Positions 8,502-17,727 are shown, counted from the stretch's first letter. The stretch is DNA of 21,486 nucleotides from Bacteroidaceae bacterium (GCA_902362595.1 CABIXF010000053.1:1-21486); one strand, 5' to 3'. Translations and numbers: made by a program. Notes: generated by a model not told the origin, from the letters alone.

Positions 8502-8629
8502 TTGGATTAAGCAATAATATACTACAGTAGATGCATTGTCGAAACGCACCTTTTAATACCTCCTCGTAGCATATGAGAACTACAGGATTACTAACTCGTA
8601 TTAATATGTATATTATTACTGCCGCATAA
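8502..8629 (-). promoter_or_regulatory. tetQ mRNA leader with long-range pairing and a 16-codon leader ORF
   Basis: From the inferred start near 8629 to the tetQ ATG the leader is about 128 nt. AATAATATAC on the RNA (8617-8608) can pair perfectly with GTATATTATT (8522-8513), which ends 11 bases before the tetQ ATG. Between the arms lies a strong Shine-Dalgarno sequence (GAGGAGG, 8565-8559) and an ATG-started 16-codon ORF (8572-8522, MLRGGIKRC...). The tetQ operon of CTnDOT is known to be controlled by translational attenuation in its leader; which of these parts acts is inference. Confidence 0.65.
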
Positions 8630-8635
8630 CGATTA

Positions 8636-8667
8636 CAAAATTACACAAAAAAATATATCTAACAAAA
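8636..8667 (-). promoter_or_regulatory. tetQ operon promoter (-33 TTTTG, -7 TAATTTTG)
   Basis: On the minus strand TTTTG (8667-8663) is separated by exactly 19 bases from TAATTTTG (8643-8636). The latter matches the Bacteroidetes -7 consensus TAnnTTTG in every fixed position. Start of transcription would be near 8629. Confidence 0.75.
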
Positions 8668-8721
8668 GTGGGAGGATTTTTTAACTTTTTACCATAGACA
8701 TTTTATTAGGGAAGCGTAGGT

Positions 8722-8905
8722 TCAACTGGCAAGTACAAATAAGTAGAAATGTTTGAACAACACCGTTTTAGGAAGTTGAAAAATCAAGTTTCTCTCTCGG
8801 TATAGCGTTTATTTTGGCCAATATCTTCTTTAGTTTAGCATTTGTGTATTTCCCATTCGTGTTCTATTTAGCTCCTTATTATGAGTATGTAGCAAGTTAC
8901 TTATC
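8722..8905 (-). pseudogene. Decayed C-terminal fragment of an IS30-family transposase
   Basis: On the minus strand the reading NTNGKYTNAKLKKILAK, then INAIPREKLDFST, matches the C-terminal part of IS30-type transposases (ENTNG...RPRKxLxFxTP). Upstream codons still suggest YSSxxGA before it, but with several stops. A segment seems deleted between NTNG and KYT. One extra base after FST shifts the frame; skipping it restores PKTVLFKHFYLFVLAS and a stop at 8722. It is not functional. It lies immediately upstream of the tetQ promoter and probably marks how the tetQ module was joined to the element. Confidence 0.6.
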
Positions 8906-9031
8906 AAATTCAGCCTCTTTGAGGGTCAAATATGGTTTTGCAAATGGTGACTGACAAGACATAAACAAGGTCAGCAGGAATTTTTTACATAAATGGACAT
9001 GAATGTATATAACCTAAAATAAGAATAAATT

Positions 9032-9135
9032 TTAATAAGGGCTGCCCAAAAAGAAAAAAATGCAGTTGCCATCCTATAGATACTTGCAGAAAGGATAAAA
9101 TTTACTTTTAGACCTTTTGGGATAGCCCTTATTAA
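9032..9135. repeat. MITE-like element with ~22-bp terminal inverted repeats
   Basis: TTAATAAGGGCTGCCCAAAA at the left end is repeated in inverted form, with small differences (ATCCC for GCCC), at 9114-9135. The 104-bp unit has no coding capacity. Ends of the type AGGGCTGyCCCAAAA are familiar from insertion sequences, so a small non-autonomous relative is likely. The hairpin could also serve as a terminator after the helicase gene, whose stop is 24 bp away. The rest of the gap between this unit and the IS30 remnant (about 8906-9031) shows nothing I can identify. Confidence 0.55.
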
Positions 9136-9158
9136 TACTTCAGATAAAATTCCTTAGG

Positions 9159-12100
9159 TTATATTTTCAATCCTTTGGACCGGGTTTCCTCCTTGGCATA
9201 CAGTCCCGGACGCCCGATTATGACATGGTTGGCAACGATACTATCCGCCGGACTGCGTATCTGCGGCGGTGCATTTTCGGGATATTGCGCCTGCCTGTTC
9301 CTCACATCTTCCGCTTCCGGCTTGAGCTGTTGCCCTTCATTCTCCTTTTCTGCGACTTCGGGCGTGGGTGGCGCAAGCTCCAGCTGAATTTTTCGGTCAA
9401 GGGCGGCAAGTTCGGACTTCAACTGCTTCAGCTCGTCCTCCTTCTTCCACACCTTACCCGCTATCTCCTGTAACTGCGGTATCTCCATCTCCAGCACCTC
9501 GTTCTTCGCCTTGTACTGGTCGATGATGGAGGGTATCCTCTCCATCGCGTTGAGGAAGTTGCGGGCGGCGGCCAACGGGTCAGCCATCGCCAGATGCCCG
9601 TTGTTGTAGGTGTACTTGTAGTTCCCCTCGACCACGAAGCGGTTGTCGGTGAACTCCAATCCCTCTTTGAGTATCCTTTCGCTCACCACCTTTATCGGAA
9701 AACCGTAAAGTTCACCGACCTGCGTGTACAACCCTCCGGTCGTGGCATTCTTGGCTATCTCCTGCAAACGCTTTCCGATGACCTTCTCATCGGCGGAATC
9801 CACTCCGTCCACCTTTATTATATTAAGGCGGTTGCCCTCCTTGTCGGTCTGCACCACCGACAGGAAGCGGTTCCAGTCCTCCGTCATGGCATCTATGAAA
9901 GCCGTGTTGTTGCGCAACTCGCCGGTCTTTGACTCCAGCTTGAACTCCGAATCACGCTTGCCCTTGTTGAACGACTTGCGTTCCCCTTCGAGCGATGCGA
10001 TCCGCTTTTCCAGTTTCGCCTTGTCCAACAGGTCGGTATTGCCGGAGAGCAACGCCATGTATTCCGAGAAATTCATGCCCGATTTTTCGTCCATTGCCCC
10101 CTCGTCGATGGTACGCGCACCCATCGCACCGCTTTTGAGCTGGCTTATGAAAGTCTGCTTGCAGTGCAGGAGGTTGAACTTGTAGCTGTCCAGTGACTTC
10201 TCCACCGCGTAGATGATTACATCCACGTTGTTCCCGGCGAAATGTTTGGCAATCTCATTACCTGCCCTAACTCCGCGTCCGTCACGCTGTTGCAAGTCGG
10301 ACGGTCGCCACGGCGTATCGAGATGATGGATAGCCACACACCGTTTCTGGGCGTTCACACCCGTTCCGAGCATAGAGGTAGAGCCGAACAGCACACGCAC
10401 CGTCCCGGCGTTCATGGCGTCTATCACCGCCTTCCGCGCCTTGTCGGTCTTGCACTCCTGAATGAAGCGCACCTCGCTTGGCGGTATACCGTAGTCCTCC
10501 GTCAGTTTGCGCTTGATTTCCGAATAGACGTTCCACCCGTCGCCCGGCTGGTATGTCCCCAAATCAGAGAAAACGAACTGCGTGCCTTTCTGGGCGTCGT
10601 ATTTTTGATAATACTCCGCGATCATCTTGGCACAGTGACTCGCTTTGTTGTCGGGATGATCTTCGTAATTCGGGTCTATCATGCGCATGTCGAGTGCCAT
10701 TTTCCGGGCATAGTCCGTGGCGATGAGCATCTTCGCCTTTTCTTCCGTTTCCGAAAGCGGCAGCCTGCCCAACAAGGTGGCATCGCCCGTCTTGGCGAAC
10801 TGCATCAGTTTCTGTATGAAGTCCTCCTGTTCCGGCGTGGGCGGTATATGGTGCAGTATCTCGTTCTTGGCAGGACGGTCAACGCCCACATCCTCCGCCG
10901 TGCGGTAGTCCGTGATTTCATTATAGAAGGCGGCAAGCTCCGGCACTTTGATGAAGTAGCGGAAACGCTCCTTCTGGACCACATTGTTCGTCACGTTAAA
11001 TTCAAAATCCGTCGTCTTCTTGGCAAATATCGCCGCCCAAGCGTCGAAACACCTTATGTCCTGCCGTTCCAGCTCCTTCGGGCGCAGGTACTTGAACAGC
11101 AGGTACAATTCAGTCAGTGAGTTGCTGATAGTCGTGCCGGAGAGGAAGGTCGCACCCAAGTCTTTTCCTGTGCGCTCCTGTATGGTGCGTATGGCAAAGA
11201 GCATGTTAAGTGCCTTCTGGCTTCCCTCGCTGTTTCCCAATCCCGCCACACGGTCGTGGCGCGTGTTGAAAGTCAGATTCTTGAACTGGTGGCTCTCATC
11301 TATGAAGATGTGGTCGATGCCCATCTGCTTGAAATCCACCACGTCGTCCGTGCGTGACTTTATGGCGTGTTCCACCTTCTCCAGCTTCGCTTCAAGGTTG
11401 TGCTTGCGCTTCTCCAATCCTTTCAGCATCGCCCGCGACACGTTCTTTCCCTGCTGCCGTAGCACTTCGAGGTTTTCCTCCACCGTGTCAAGCTCTGCTT
11501 GCAGGATGCGCTGCTGCAATTCCGGCGACTGCGGTATCTTGCCGAACTGGTCGTGCGACATGATGACGCAATCGTAGTCGTTGTTCTTTATATTATTGAA
11601 GAAGCGCACACGGTTGGCGGTCGAAAAGTCCTTCTCCGAAGCGTACAGAATACGTGCGTTGGGATATGCCGCCTGATAGGTGGCTGCAATCTCCGCAACG
11701 TTGGCTTTCAGCCCGATAATCATCGGCTTGTGTGCCAAATTCAGACGCTTCATCTCATGCGCGGCGATGCACATTATCAGCGTCTTACCGGTTCCCACCT
11801 CGTGGTCGCAAATTCCGCCGCCGTTCTGTTTCAACATCCAGACGCAATCCATCTGTGAGGGATAGACGCTCTTGATACCCCGGCTTGCCAGCCCTTTCAG
11901 GTTGAGGTCGGGAAAGGTCTGATGGGAGCCGTCGTAGCGCGGGCGCACGAAACAGTTGAACTTGCGGTTATACATCGTCACAAGCCGCTCCTTGAACTGC
12001 GGCGACTGCTCTTCGAGCCATTCGGAGAAGCCGTTTCGTATCTCGTCAATCTTGGCGTTGGCGAGTTGTATTCCCTCGCTGTCGCGCATCTTGATGTCGT

Positions 12101-14975
12101 TGCCATGCTCGTCCTTGCCGATGGACTTCATCATGTCAGGGCAGGTGTTGTGCAGGGCGTGTTTTAGGAGGTGCATACCGTCATAGTTCCGGTAATACCC
12201 CTTCACCAGAAACTCGTCCGTGATTTTCATGGTGCGGTAGCCGCACACCACCGAAAACTCGTCCATGCTTGCGGAATAGGCGATTTTCACCTCCGTGTCG
12301 AACAGCCGGCTCATGTAGGCGGCATAGACACCCGTCGGAATCCAGCGTTCCCCGAAATTGAAGTCCAGATCCTCGAAGGCGATGCGCTGCGGCTCGGCAT
12401 CTTTCAGAGCCTCCAACGCCTGCTTCACCTCCGGCATACGCTCATTTTCGGGATTGTCACCCATCCATGCTTCTATGCGTTCCGCTTTCTCTATGACATT
12501 TCCGGCGATGAAACGGTCTTTGATTTCGTAACCGGTCACGAGCGGATTGTAGTAGATGCGCCCTTGCAGGGCAGTGAGCAAATCCTCCGCCGTGCTGTCG
12601 GTTATCTCCCGCATATAGTCGAGATTGACCGTACCATATTTGTTGAGCGACGCAGACAGGGCTTCTTCGGGAGAGCCTACGTTGGCATGGCTCTCCACCG
12701 CGAAGGAAACAGGATGCTCGAAGATGTCCGCCTTGACGAACTTTCCGTTTTCCATCCGTTCCAGCGAAAGGATGTCGCGCCCGCCCGCATCCATCATCAC
12801 TAACTTCACGTTCTGCTTGGCGTTGAGGTTGCCGTAGCGCATGACAAACTCATCGTAACAGGTATTCAGATGCTCTCGCCACGGAACATTTGCCTCGCGC
12901 CGGAGCGATTCATAACGGTACAGACGCTCGTAGGCGTCACGCAGCGACACATACAACAACGCCTTTTCCTTCTGGTATCCTTTCAGGTCGAGCGGCTGGA
13001 ATGTCGCCCCGTATGGCGTGATGTCTTTCAGGTAGCCGATGTTATGACGCCCCCGGTCAGCCACCAGCGACCCTTCGCGCAGGTGCATCTCCGGCGTGCG
13101 GTGGTAGGCACGCGGAGAAAGGTCCACGACTTCCTCCTTCGGCTTTTCCGCTTCGATGTCGGGGAAAAGGAAAGTCCCCACCGCTTCCGATGGGGTATCT
13201 GTAACGGCAGGTGCGGCGACTGCCTCCGGCTGTGTTTCCTCCTGTCGTGGCTGCTCACGGGAAGTTTCCGGCACGGCTTTCACTTCCGTCTTTTCCGCCA
13301 CTTGTTTCTCGTTATGCTGCCTTGCCAGTTCCCGAAGTTCTTTCCTACGCTCCGGCGTCAAACCCATCATCATTTCATAGAAACCGTTGATGGGAGGATT
13401 GGTATCCCAGTCCAGTGTGGCATAGATGTCGTCCGGGTCGGCAGGCTTGGCGGTGTTCTCCGCTTTCACCTCCTTATTCTCCATTGCGGGTTTTGCAGTT
13501 GGAGCTGTCGGTGTAACCGTGACTTTCGGTTTGGGCGGAGTGGACTTTGCCGTAACTGCCTTTTTCACCGTCTTTTTCTTTTTGGAGGTTTTCGGTTGGC
13601 TGACCTCTTCCGTCATCCCCCAGAGGTCAAGCAGGGTGAGCTGCACGCCTGCGGAATATTGCGGGCGCGGTTCTATCTCCGGCTTTTCATCTGCGGGTTG
13701 CGGCTTTTCTGTCGGAGTTTCCACCGTCTGCGCCGAGGATACTGTTTCCAATTTTATGGCAGGACGCTCTACTTTATTTTGAACGGCAACTTTTTCTTCC
13801 GTTCCTGCCTGCCGGATTGAACCCGAATACAAGCGCATGGCAAGCCTGTAATGGAAATCCTCGTCGAGCATACGGCGCAAATCCCCGGCGATGCCTGCTG
13901 CCTTGCCCTCGTGCAGATAAACCATAGCGGGCTTCCCGTAGGGGTCTGTGTCAAGTTTCGCCATCGTATGCACGATGCGTTCCGGGTGGTGGATGAAATA
14001 GGCGTTGTCGGTCAGGGCGGTTTTCGTGTCCGTCTGTATCACGGTCATCAGCCGCTCGTCCTGCGACATTTCCTTCTTGCTGAGGTTCTTTTGCAGGACA
14101 ATCAGGTCACTGCCCACCTCCGTGCCCGCGTTGTCCGTGAACAGGTTGTTGGGCAGGCGTATCGCGGATACCAGATTGGCCTGACTGAACAGCTCGTTAC
14201 GCACGGAGGTCTTGGTGCTATTCAATACCCCTTGCGAGGTGATGAACGCCACGATACCGCCGTCACGCACGGCATCCAGTCCTTTGAGAAAGAAATAGTT
14301 GTGGATGGTTTTCTGGGCGGAGCGTCTGCCGAAAGAGTCGCTCCGCTGAAACTCCGCGTCGAACACGGCAATGTCACCGAACGGAATGTTGGACACCGCC
14401 AAGTCGAAATAATTGTTGAACGGTCTTTCGATTTTCTCAAAACCGCAGGTGCGCATTTTCTGGTCGGGATAGAGATGCCTCAAGATTGTACCCGTGAGCA
14501 GATCCTTCTCGAAAGCCATCACATCCGCATTGGGGCTGTGCCGCAGCATGGAATCCACGAACACGCCGACACCTGCCGACGGTTCGAGCATACGGGCGGG
14601 GCGGACGCTGTAATCTGCCAGCACGTCCGCGATGGTGTCGGTTATCTCTTTGGGGGTGTAGAAAGCGGTCAGCACGGACGCTTTCAGCGAATCCACAAAC
14701 CGCTTGTACTCTGTTTCGTCCTTGCTGTTCTCACGGATAAGCCTGTGCAGCTCCACCGTCGGGGCGAACAGTTCGAGGTCGGATTTCGCCCACCGGACGG
14801 CATCCGTCAGTTCCTTTGCAGGGTTGAGGATACATTTCAGACCGCCGAAACCGCAGTACCTTTGAAGTATGGCACGCTCTTCGGTTGTCGCTGTCCTATT
14901 TTCCCTGTCAAGGATGAATGCCGTCCGTATCGCCTCGATGTTGTCCCGCAGTTTCTGTTTGCGGTTAAACGCCAT
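9159..14975 (-). CDS. Large N-6 DNA methylase / SNF2-type helicase fusion protein
   Basis: The 1938-residue protein joins an N-terminal adenine methyltransferase-like domain (SNIPFGD, an NPPF-type motif variant, near residue 200) to a superfamily 2 helicase. The helicase motifs are Walker [10 protein letters not shown] (~1058), a DESH box in [14 protein letters not shown] (~1225), [20 protein letters not shown] and motif [11 protein letters not shown] (~1567). Between them, about 400-640, is a low-complexity Pro/Lys/Glu-rich linker. The C-terminal ~300 residues are coiled-coil-like. Such proteins are common in Bacteroidetes conjugative elements. The architecture recalls phage P1 DarB, so a role in protecting incoming DNA is possible but inferred. 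The start overlaps the DUF1896 gene by 11 bases, which implies coupling. Confidence 0.88.
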   Translation of the reverse strand: MAFNRKQKLRDNIEAIRTAFILDRENRTATTEERAILQRYCGFGGLKCILNPAKELTDAVRWAKSDLELFAPTVELHRLIRENSKDETEYKRFVDSLKASVLTAFYTPKEITDTIADVLADYSVRPARMLEPSAGVGVFVDSMLRHSPNADVMAFEKDLLTGTILRHLYPDQKMRTCGFEKIERPFNNYFDLAVSNIPFGDIAVFDAEFQRSDSFGRRSAQKTIHNYFFLKGLDAVRDGGIVAFITSQGVLNSTKTSVRNELFSQANLVSAIRLPNNLFTDNAGTEVGSDLIVLQKNLSKKEMSQDERLMTVIQTDTKTALTDNAYFIHHPERIVHTMAKLDTDPYGKPAMVYLHEGKAAGIAGDLRRMLDEDFHYRLAMRLYSGSIRQAGTEEKVAVQNKVERPAIKLETVSSAQTVETPTEKPQPADEKPEIEPRPQYSAGVQLTLLDLWGMTEEVSQPKTSKKKKTVKKAVTAKSTPPKPKVTVTPTAPTAKPAMENKEVKAENTAKPADPDDIYATLDWDTNPPINGFYEMMMGLTPERRKELRELARQHNEKQVAEKTEVKAVPETSREQPRQEETQPEAVAAPAVTDTPSEAVGTFLFPDIEAEKPKEEVVDLSPRAYHRTPEMHLREGSLVADRGRHNIGYLKDITPYGATFQPLDLKGYQKEKALLYVSLRDAYERLYRYESLRREANVPWREHLNTCYDEFVMRYGNLNAKQNVKLVMMDAGGRDILSLERMENGKFVKADIFEHPVSFAVESHANVGSPEEALSASLNKYGTVNLDYMREITDSTAEDLLTALQGRIYYNPLVTGYEIKDRFIAGNVIEKAERIEAWMGDNPENERMPEVKQALEALKDAEPQRIAFEDLDFNFGERWIPTGVYAAYMSRLFDTEVKIAYSASMDEFSVVCGYRTMKITDEFLVKGYYRNYDGMHLLKHALHNTCPDMMKSIGKDEHGNDIKMRDSEGIQLANAKIDEIRNGFSEWLEEQSPQFKERLVTMYNRKFNCFVRPRYDGSHQTFPDLNLKGLASRGIKSVYPSQMDCVWMLKQNGGGICDHEVGTGKTLIMCIAAHEMKRLNLAHKPMIIGLKANVAEIAATYQAAYPNARILYASEKDFSTANRVRFFNNIKNNDYDCVIMSHDQFGKIPQSPELQQRILQAELDTVEENLEVLRQQGKNVSRAMLKGLEKRKHNLEAKLEKVEHAIKSRTDDVVDFKQMGIDHIFIDESHQFKNLTFNTRHDRVAGLGNSEGSQKALNMLFAIRTIQERTGKDLGATFLSGTTISNSLTELYLLFKYLRPKELERQDIRCFDAWAAIFAKKTTDFEFNVTNNVVQKERFRYFIKVPELAAFYNEITDYRTAEDVGVDRPAKNEILHHIPPTPEQEDFIQKLMQFAKTGDATLLGRLPLSETEEKAKMLIATDYARKMALDMRMIDPNYEDHPDNKASHCAKMIAEYYQKYDAQKGTQFVFSDLGTYQPGDGWNVYSEIKRKLTEDYGIPPSEVRFIQECKTDKARKAVIDAMNAGTVRVLFGSTSMLGTGVNAQKRCVAIHHLDTPWRPSDLQQRDGRGVRAGNEIAKHFAGNNVDVIIYAVEKSLDSYKFNLLHCKQTFISQLKSGAMGARTIDEGAMDEKSGMNFSEYMALLSGNTDLLDKAKLEKRIASLEGERKSFNKGKRDSEFKLESKTGELRNNTAFIDAMTEDWNRFLSVVQTDKEGNRLNIIKVDGVDSADEKVIGKRLQEIAKNATTGGLYTQVGELYGFPIKVVSERILKEGLEFTDNRFVVEGNYKYTYNNGHLAMADPLAAARNFLNAMERIPSIIDQYKAKNEVLEMEIPQLQEIAGKVWKKEDELKQLKSELAALDRKIQLELAPPTPEVAEKENEGQQLKPEAEDVRNRQAQYPENAPPQIRSPADSIVANHVIIGRPGLYAKEETRSKGLKI

Positions 14976-15417
14976 ATTCGTCTAAGTAAAGGACGGTTGC
15001 TCCCGTCAGCTCCGTGTAGAGCAGGTCGTAATCGGAAGACAGGGCGAAATTGTCATCCGAGAGGTCATAGACGGAGAACACGTTGCCGACAAGCGGCAGC
15101 AGTTTCAGGACAAAGGCTTCACGCTTCTCTTCCGGCACTTCATCGGCAAACTCGTTTTCCACGACTTCGCGGAGGATGGCGTAACGGGAATAATGCAGCC
15201 CGCGCAGCAGCGTGTCCATCGCCAGTTCCTGCGCACCATCGGCGGGATAGCCTTCAAGCCGTGCCCTCTCATACGTTTCGGCGGCACGGTCGGCCCGTTC
15301 CCGTATGAAAGCGGTGTCGTCAGCCTGTTCAAACTTGTTCGTGCGGAGATAGTCCAGCAGGTACAGACCGTAATAGGAAAAGTCGGTCTGACCCTCGTTT
15401 TTCTTCTTGTTGTTCAT
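14965..15417 (-). CDS. DUF1896 family protein
   Basis: The 150-residue protein ([20 protein letters not shown]...) belongs to a family found beside the methylase-helicase gene in Bacteroidetes conjugative elements; its function is unknown. It is acidic and helical, without membrane segments. The ATG at 15417 is preferred over longer upstream readings, because those run through a terminator hairpin. It overlaps the downstream methylase-helicase gene by 11 bases. The bases directly before the ATG form one arm of a 14-bp inverted repeat that could hide the start codon in a read-through transcript. Confidence 0.8.
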   Translation of the reverse strand: MNNKKKNEGQTDFSYYGLYLLDYLRTNKFEQADDTAFIRERADRAAETYERARLEGYPADGAQELAMDTLLRGLHYSRYAILREVVENEFADEVPEEKREAFVLKLLPLVGNVFSVYDLSDDNFALSSDYDLLYTELTGATVLYLDEYGV

Positions 15418-15472
15418 TACTTTGGATTTAGCGGATTGATAATTAACGGGATAATCGGTTGGAAAAAGGAAG

Positions 15473-15502
15473 AAAAAGGCACTCGGTATCCCTCCGAGTG
15501 CC
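15473..15502 (-). terminator. Rho-independent terminator downstream of exc
   Basis: On the minus strand GGCACTCGG-AGGGATA-CCGAGTGCC forms a perfect 9-bp stem, followed by TTTTTCTTCCTTTTT. It separates the excision operon from the DUF1896/helicase genes and would form the 3' end of the candidate small RNA. Confidence 0.85.
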
Positions 15503-15563
15503 ACCACTAAATCCAAAGTATGAGTGTAATCCGGTATCGAAGAACAATTCATTACTCTGAACA
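15473..15563 (-). ncRNA. rteR: Candidate RteR small RNA
   Basis: In CTnDOT a small RNA of about 90 nt, RteR, is encoded downstream of exc and lowers transfer. Here an exact -7 element TAACTTTG lies at 15576-15569 on the minus strand, just past the original end of exc. A start near 15563 and the terminator ending at 15473 would give about 91 nt with no convincing ORF. Just before the terminator is UACUUUGGAUUUAG (15520-15507), which is complementary to the leaders of exc and the DUF1896 gene. The position and length fit RteR; the ends are inferred. Confidence 0.6.
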
Positions 15564-15568
15564 AGTGG

Positions 15569-15576
15569 CAAAGTTA
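15569..15576 (-). promoter_or_regulatory. -7 promoter element TAACTTTG for the candidate RteR
   Basis: An exact TAnnTTTG match on the minus strand, four bases past the ancestral exc stop codon at 15580-15582. A -33 TTTG is not clear at the usual distance; TTTTCAGG lies in about the right place. Confidence 0.5.
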
Positions 15577-15684
15577 ATACTATTTCTTCCGTCCTGAAAA
15601 TTTCTTGTCCTTTTTAGCCTCCGGGAACACAAAAGTCGTGTTATATTCCCCGTCAAAGGCGACAACAGCATCGAAACTCTTGCC

Positions 15685-17667
15685 CTATTTGCTCTTGAAC
15701 CCTTTGAGCAGCTTGGTATGCCCTTCGGTGAGCAGGTCTTTGATTTCATCGTCGGACAGGGTGCGTCCCGCTTTCAGCCGGAACACGGGCAGTCCGCACT
15801 CCGTGTTGTCGCAGCGTACCACCTTGCCGTAGAACCGCATCCTGCCCGTGCCACACTTGGGACACGCGCAGCCGGAGTCACGGCTGCCGAAGAGCTTGTC
15901 GCACGAGATCAGTTCGGAGGTTATCTCACGTGTGTACGCCTCTATCTCCTTGCGGAAGGTGTCGTCGGACAGTTCCCCGCGCTCGATACGCGCCAGCTCC
16001 TTTTCCCATTCGCCCGTCATGGCAACATCGGCGATGCGCATCGTCTTGACGACGGAATTGAGGGCAAGTCCTTTTTCGGTGGGAACAAGCGACTTCTTGC
16101 AGCGTTCCATGTAACCGCGCTTGAAAAGCGTTTCGATGATGGAGGCGCGTGTGGCGGGAGTACCGATGCCACAGTCCTTCATCGCCTGCCGCAGTGCGTC
16201 GTCCTCAATTTCCTTGCCCGCCGTTTCCATTGCCGAGAGCAGGGTGGCTTCGGTATGCAGCGGCTTGGGTTTGGTCTTTCCTTCGGTAATGGACGAGCCT
16301 TTCGGTGTCAGCGTGTCGCCTTCCTGCCAGCCGGGGATGGTAATTTCCTCTTTTTCCTCGCCATAGACGGCACGCCATCCGGTTTGCTTCACGACGCTGC
16401 CTTTTACGGTAAACTCCACTCCGGCACATTCCGCCGTGACAGTGGTCACATCCTTGACGCATTTCTCAGAGAATGCCTCGACCATGCGCCCGGCAATCAT
16501 CTGATAGATGGTATTGTCCTCTTTGGAGAGGAAGAGCGGTTTCTCACCCGTGACGAGCAGGGCATGGTGGTCTGTCACCTTGCCGTCGTCCACGCTGCGG
16601 CGTGTCGGGGCGGCTTTTGCCCGCACCTTGTCTTTCCATTCGGGCTGTGTGCCGATGAAAGCGAGCAGTTTGGGAATTTCGGCAAACACGTCTTCGGGGA
16701 TGTAGCGGCTTCCCGTTCTCGGATAGGTTATCAACTTCTTTTCGTAGAGTTTCTGCGCGATTTCAAGCGTCTGTTCCGCCGTGAAGCCGTGCTTGGCGTT
16801 GGCTTCTTTCTGGAGCGTGGTCAGGTCGTAGAGCAAGGGAGTTTCCTCCGTCTTCTCCTTGCGCTCGGCTTTCGTGACAGTGGCGCAACCTGCCGCCTTT
16901 ACCTTATTATATAGTTCCATCGCCGGTTCTTTCTCTTTCCATTTCTCGGAGGATGAGAATTTCACGACTTCGCCGTCGCAACCGTCCGTTGCGATATGGA
17001 GCTGCCAGAATGCTTCGGACGTAAAGCGGCGGTTCTCCCAGTAGCGTTCACATACCATAGCCAACGTTGGTGTCTGCACCCGCCCCACGGAATACGTGCC
17101 GTGTCCGGCGGCGATGGATAACGCCTGTGTGCCGTTGATGCCCACGAGCCAGTCGGATTCGCTCCGCGCTTTGGCGGCGAGGTAGAGGTTGTCGTATTTG
17201 CTGCCGTCTTCGAGTTTCCGCAGTCCCTCGCGGATAGCTTTGTCGGTGAGAGAGCTGATCCACAGGCGCACGAAAGGAGTGGTGCAACCCGTATAGTGGT
17301 AGAGGTAGCGGAAGATAAGCTCTCCCTCGCGTCCGGCATCGGTCGCCACGATGATATGTTCGCTTGTGTCGAACAGTCTTTTGATGACTTTTATCTGCGA
17401 CACCACGCCGCTGTCGGGCTTGTAACCTTTCTCCGTCCTGACCTGACGGGGGACGAGCGTGAATGTGTCGGGAATAATCGGGAGGTTGTCACGGACAAAT
17501 CCGCGCACGCCGTAGCCGTCGGGCATGGCAAGCTGAACGAGGTGTCCGAATGCCCATGTCACGGCATAACCGCCTCCCTCGAAATATCCTTCCTCTCTCT
17601 TTGTCGCGCCCACGATGCGGGCGATTTCACGTGCCACGGAGGGCTTTTCTGCAATGATTGTCTTCAT
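15685..17667 (-). CDS. exc: Exc, type IA DNA topoisomerase III, shortened by an amber codon
   Basis: Exc is the topoisomerase III of the excision operon and is needed for excision of CTnDOT in vivo. The 660 residues show an N-terminal Toprim domain (AEKPSVA at 6-12, ATDAGREGE at 108-116), SVGRVQTPTL (193-202), the active-site tyrosine Y315 in ITYPRTGSRYI, and a C-terminal four-cysteine zinc segment (CACPKCG...RCDNTECG, about 608-632). The frame continues without a break past the TAG at 15687-15685 for 34 more codons (GKSFDAVVAFDGEY...) to a second stop at 15582-15580. That tail resembles the normal end of this family, so the TAG is a likely CAG-to-TAG change. Catalytic parts are intact. Confidence 0.92.
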   Translation of the reverse strand: MKTIIAEKPSVAREIARIVGATKREEGYFEGGGYAVTWAFGHLVQLAMPDGYGVRGFVRDNLPIIPDTFTLVPRQVRTEKGYKPDSGVVSQIKVIKRLFDTSEHIIVATDAGREGELIFRYLYHYTGCTTPFVRLWISSLTDKAIREGLRKLEDGSKYDNLYLAAKARSESDWLVGINGTQALSIAAGHGTYSVGRVQTPTLAMVCERYWENRRFTSEAFWQLHIATDGCDGEVVKFSSSEKWKEKEPAMELYNKVKAAGCATVTKAERKEKTEETPLLYDLTTLQKEANAKHGFTAEQTLEIAQKLYEKKLITYPRTGSRYIPEDVFAEIPKLLAFIGTQPEWKDKVRAKAAPTRRSVDDGKVTDHHALLVTGEKPLFLSKEDNTIYQMIAGRMVEAFSEKCVKDVTTVTAECAGVEFTVKGSVVKQTGWRAVYGEEKEEITIPGWQEGDTLTPKGSSITEGKTKPKPLHTEATLLSAMETAGKEIEDDALRQAMKDCGIGTPATRASIIETLFKRGYMERCKKSLVPTEKGLALNSVVKTMRIADVAMTGEWEKELARIERGELSDDTFRKEIEAYTREITSELISCDKLFGSRDSGCACPKCGTGRMRFYGKVVRCDNTECGLPVFRLKAGRTLSDDEIKDLLTEGHTKLLKGFKSK

Positions 17668-17687
17668 GTCTTCTTCTTTTTTGTTGA

Positions 17688-17710
17688 TACTTTGGATTTT
17701 ATTTTGGATT
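17688..17710 (-). repeat. Tandem AATCCAAA motif in the exc leader
   Basis: On the minus strand AATCCAAA occurs twice in 20 bases (17710-17703 and 17698-17691). The second is part of AAATCCAAAGTA (17699-17688), 21 bases before the exc ATG. The same 12-mer precedes the DUF1896 gene, and its complement is in the candidate RteR. Confidence 0.6.
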
Positions 17711-17727
17711 CAGTGGCGGACACGGGA

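Noticed and set aside
8502..8549. GTG start giving a 657-residue Tet(Q)
   Set aside because: Not excluded, because a good Shine-Dalgarno precedes it, but the ATG at 8501 begins the conserved EF-G-like N terminus and the leader structure points to control at that ATG.
13851..15308. Long plus-strand open frame of 485 codons, with others at 10242-11120, 15718-16914 and 17296-18672
   Set aside because: All are antisense to well-supported GC-rich genes and have the His/Arg/Val-rich composition of frame shadows.
15418..15564. N-terminal extension of the DUF1896 protein by 49 residues
   Set aside because: The extension would translate through the terminator hairpin and the candidate small RNA; the ATG at 15417 begins the conserved part.
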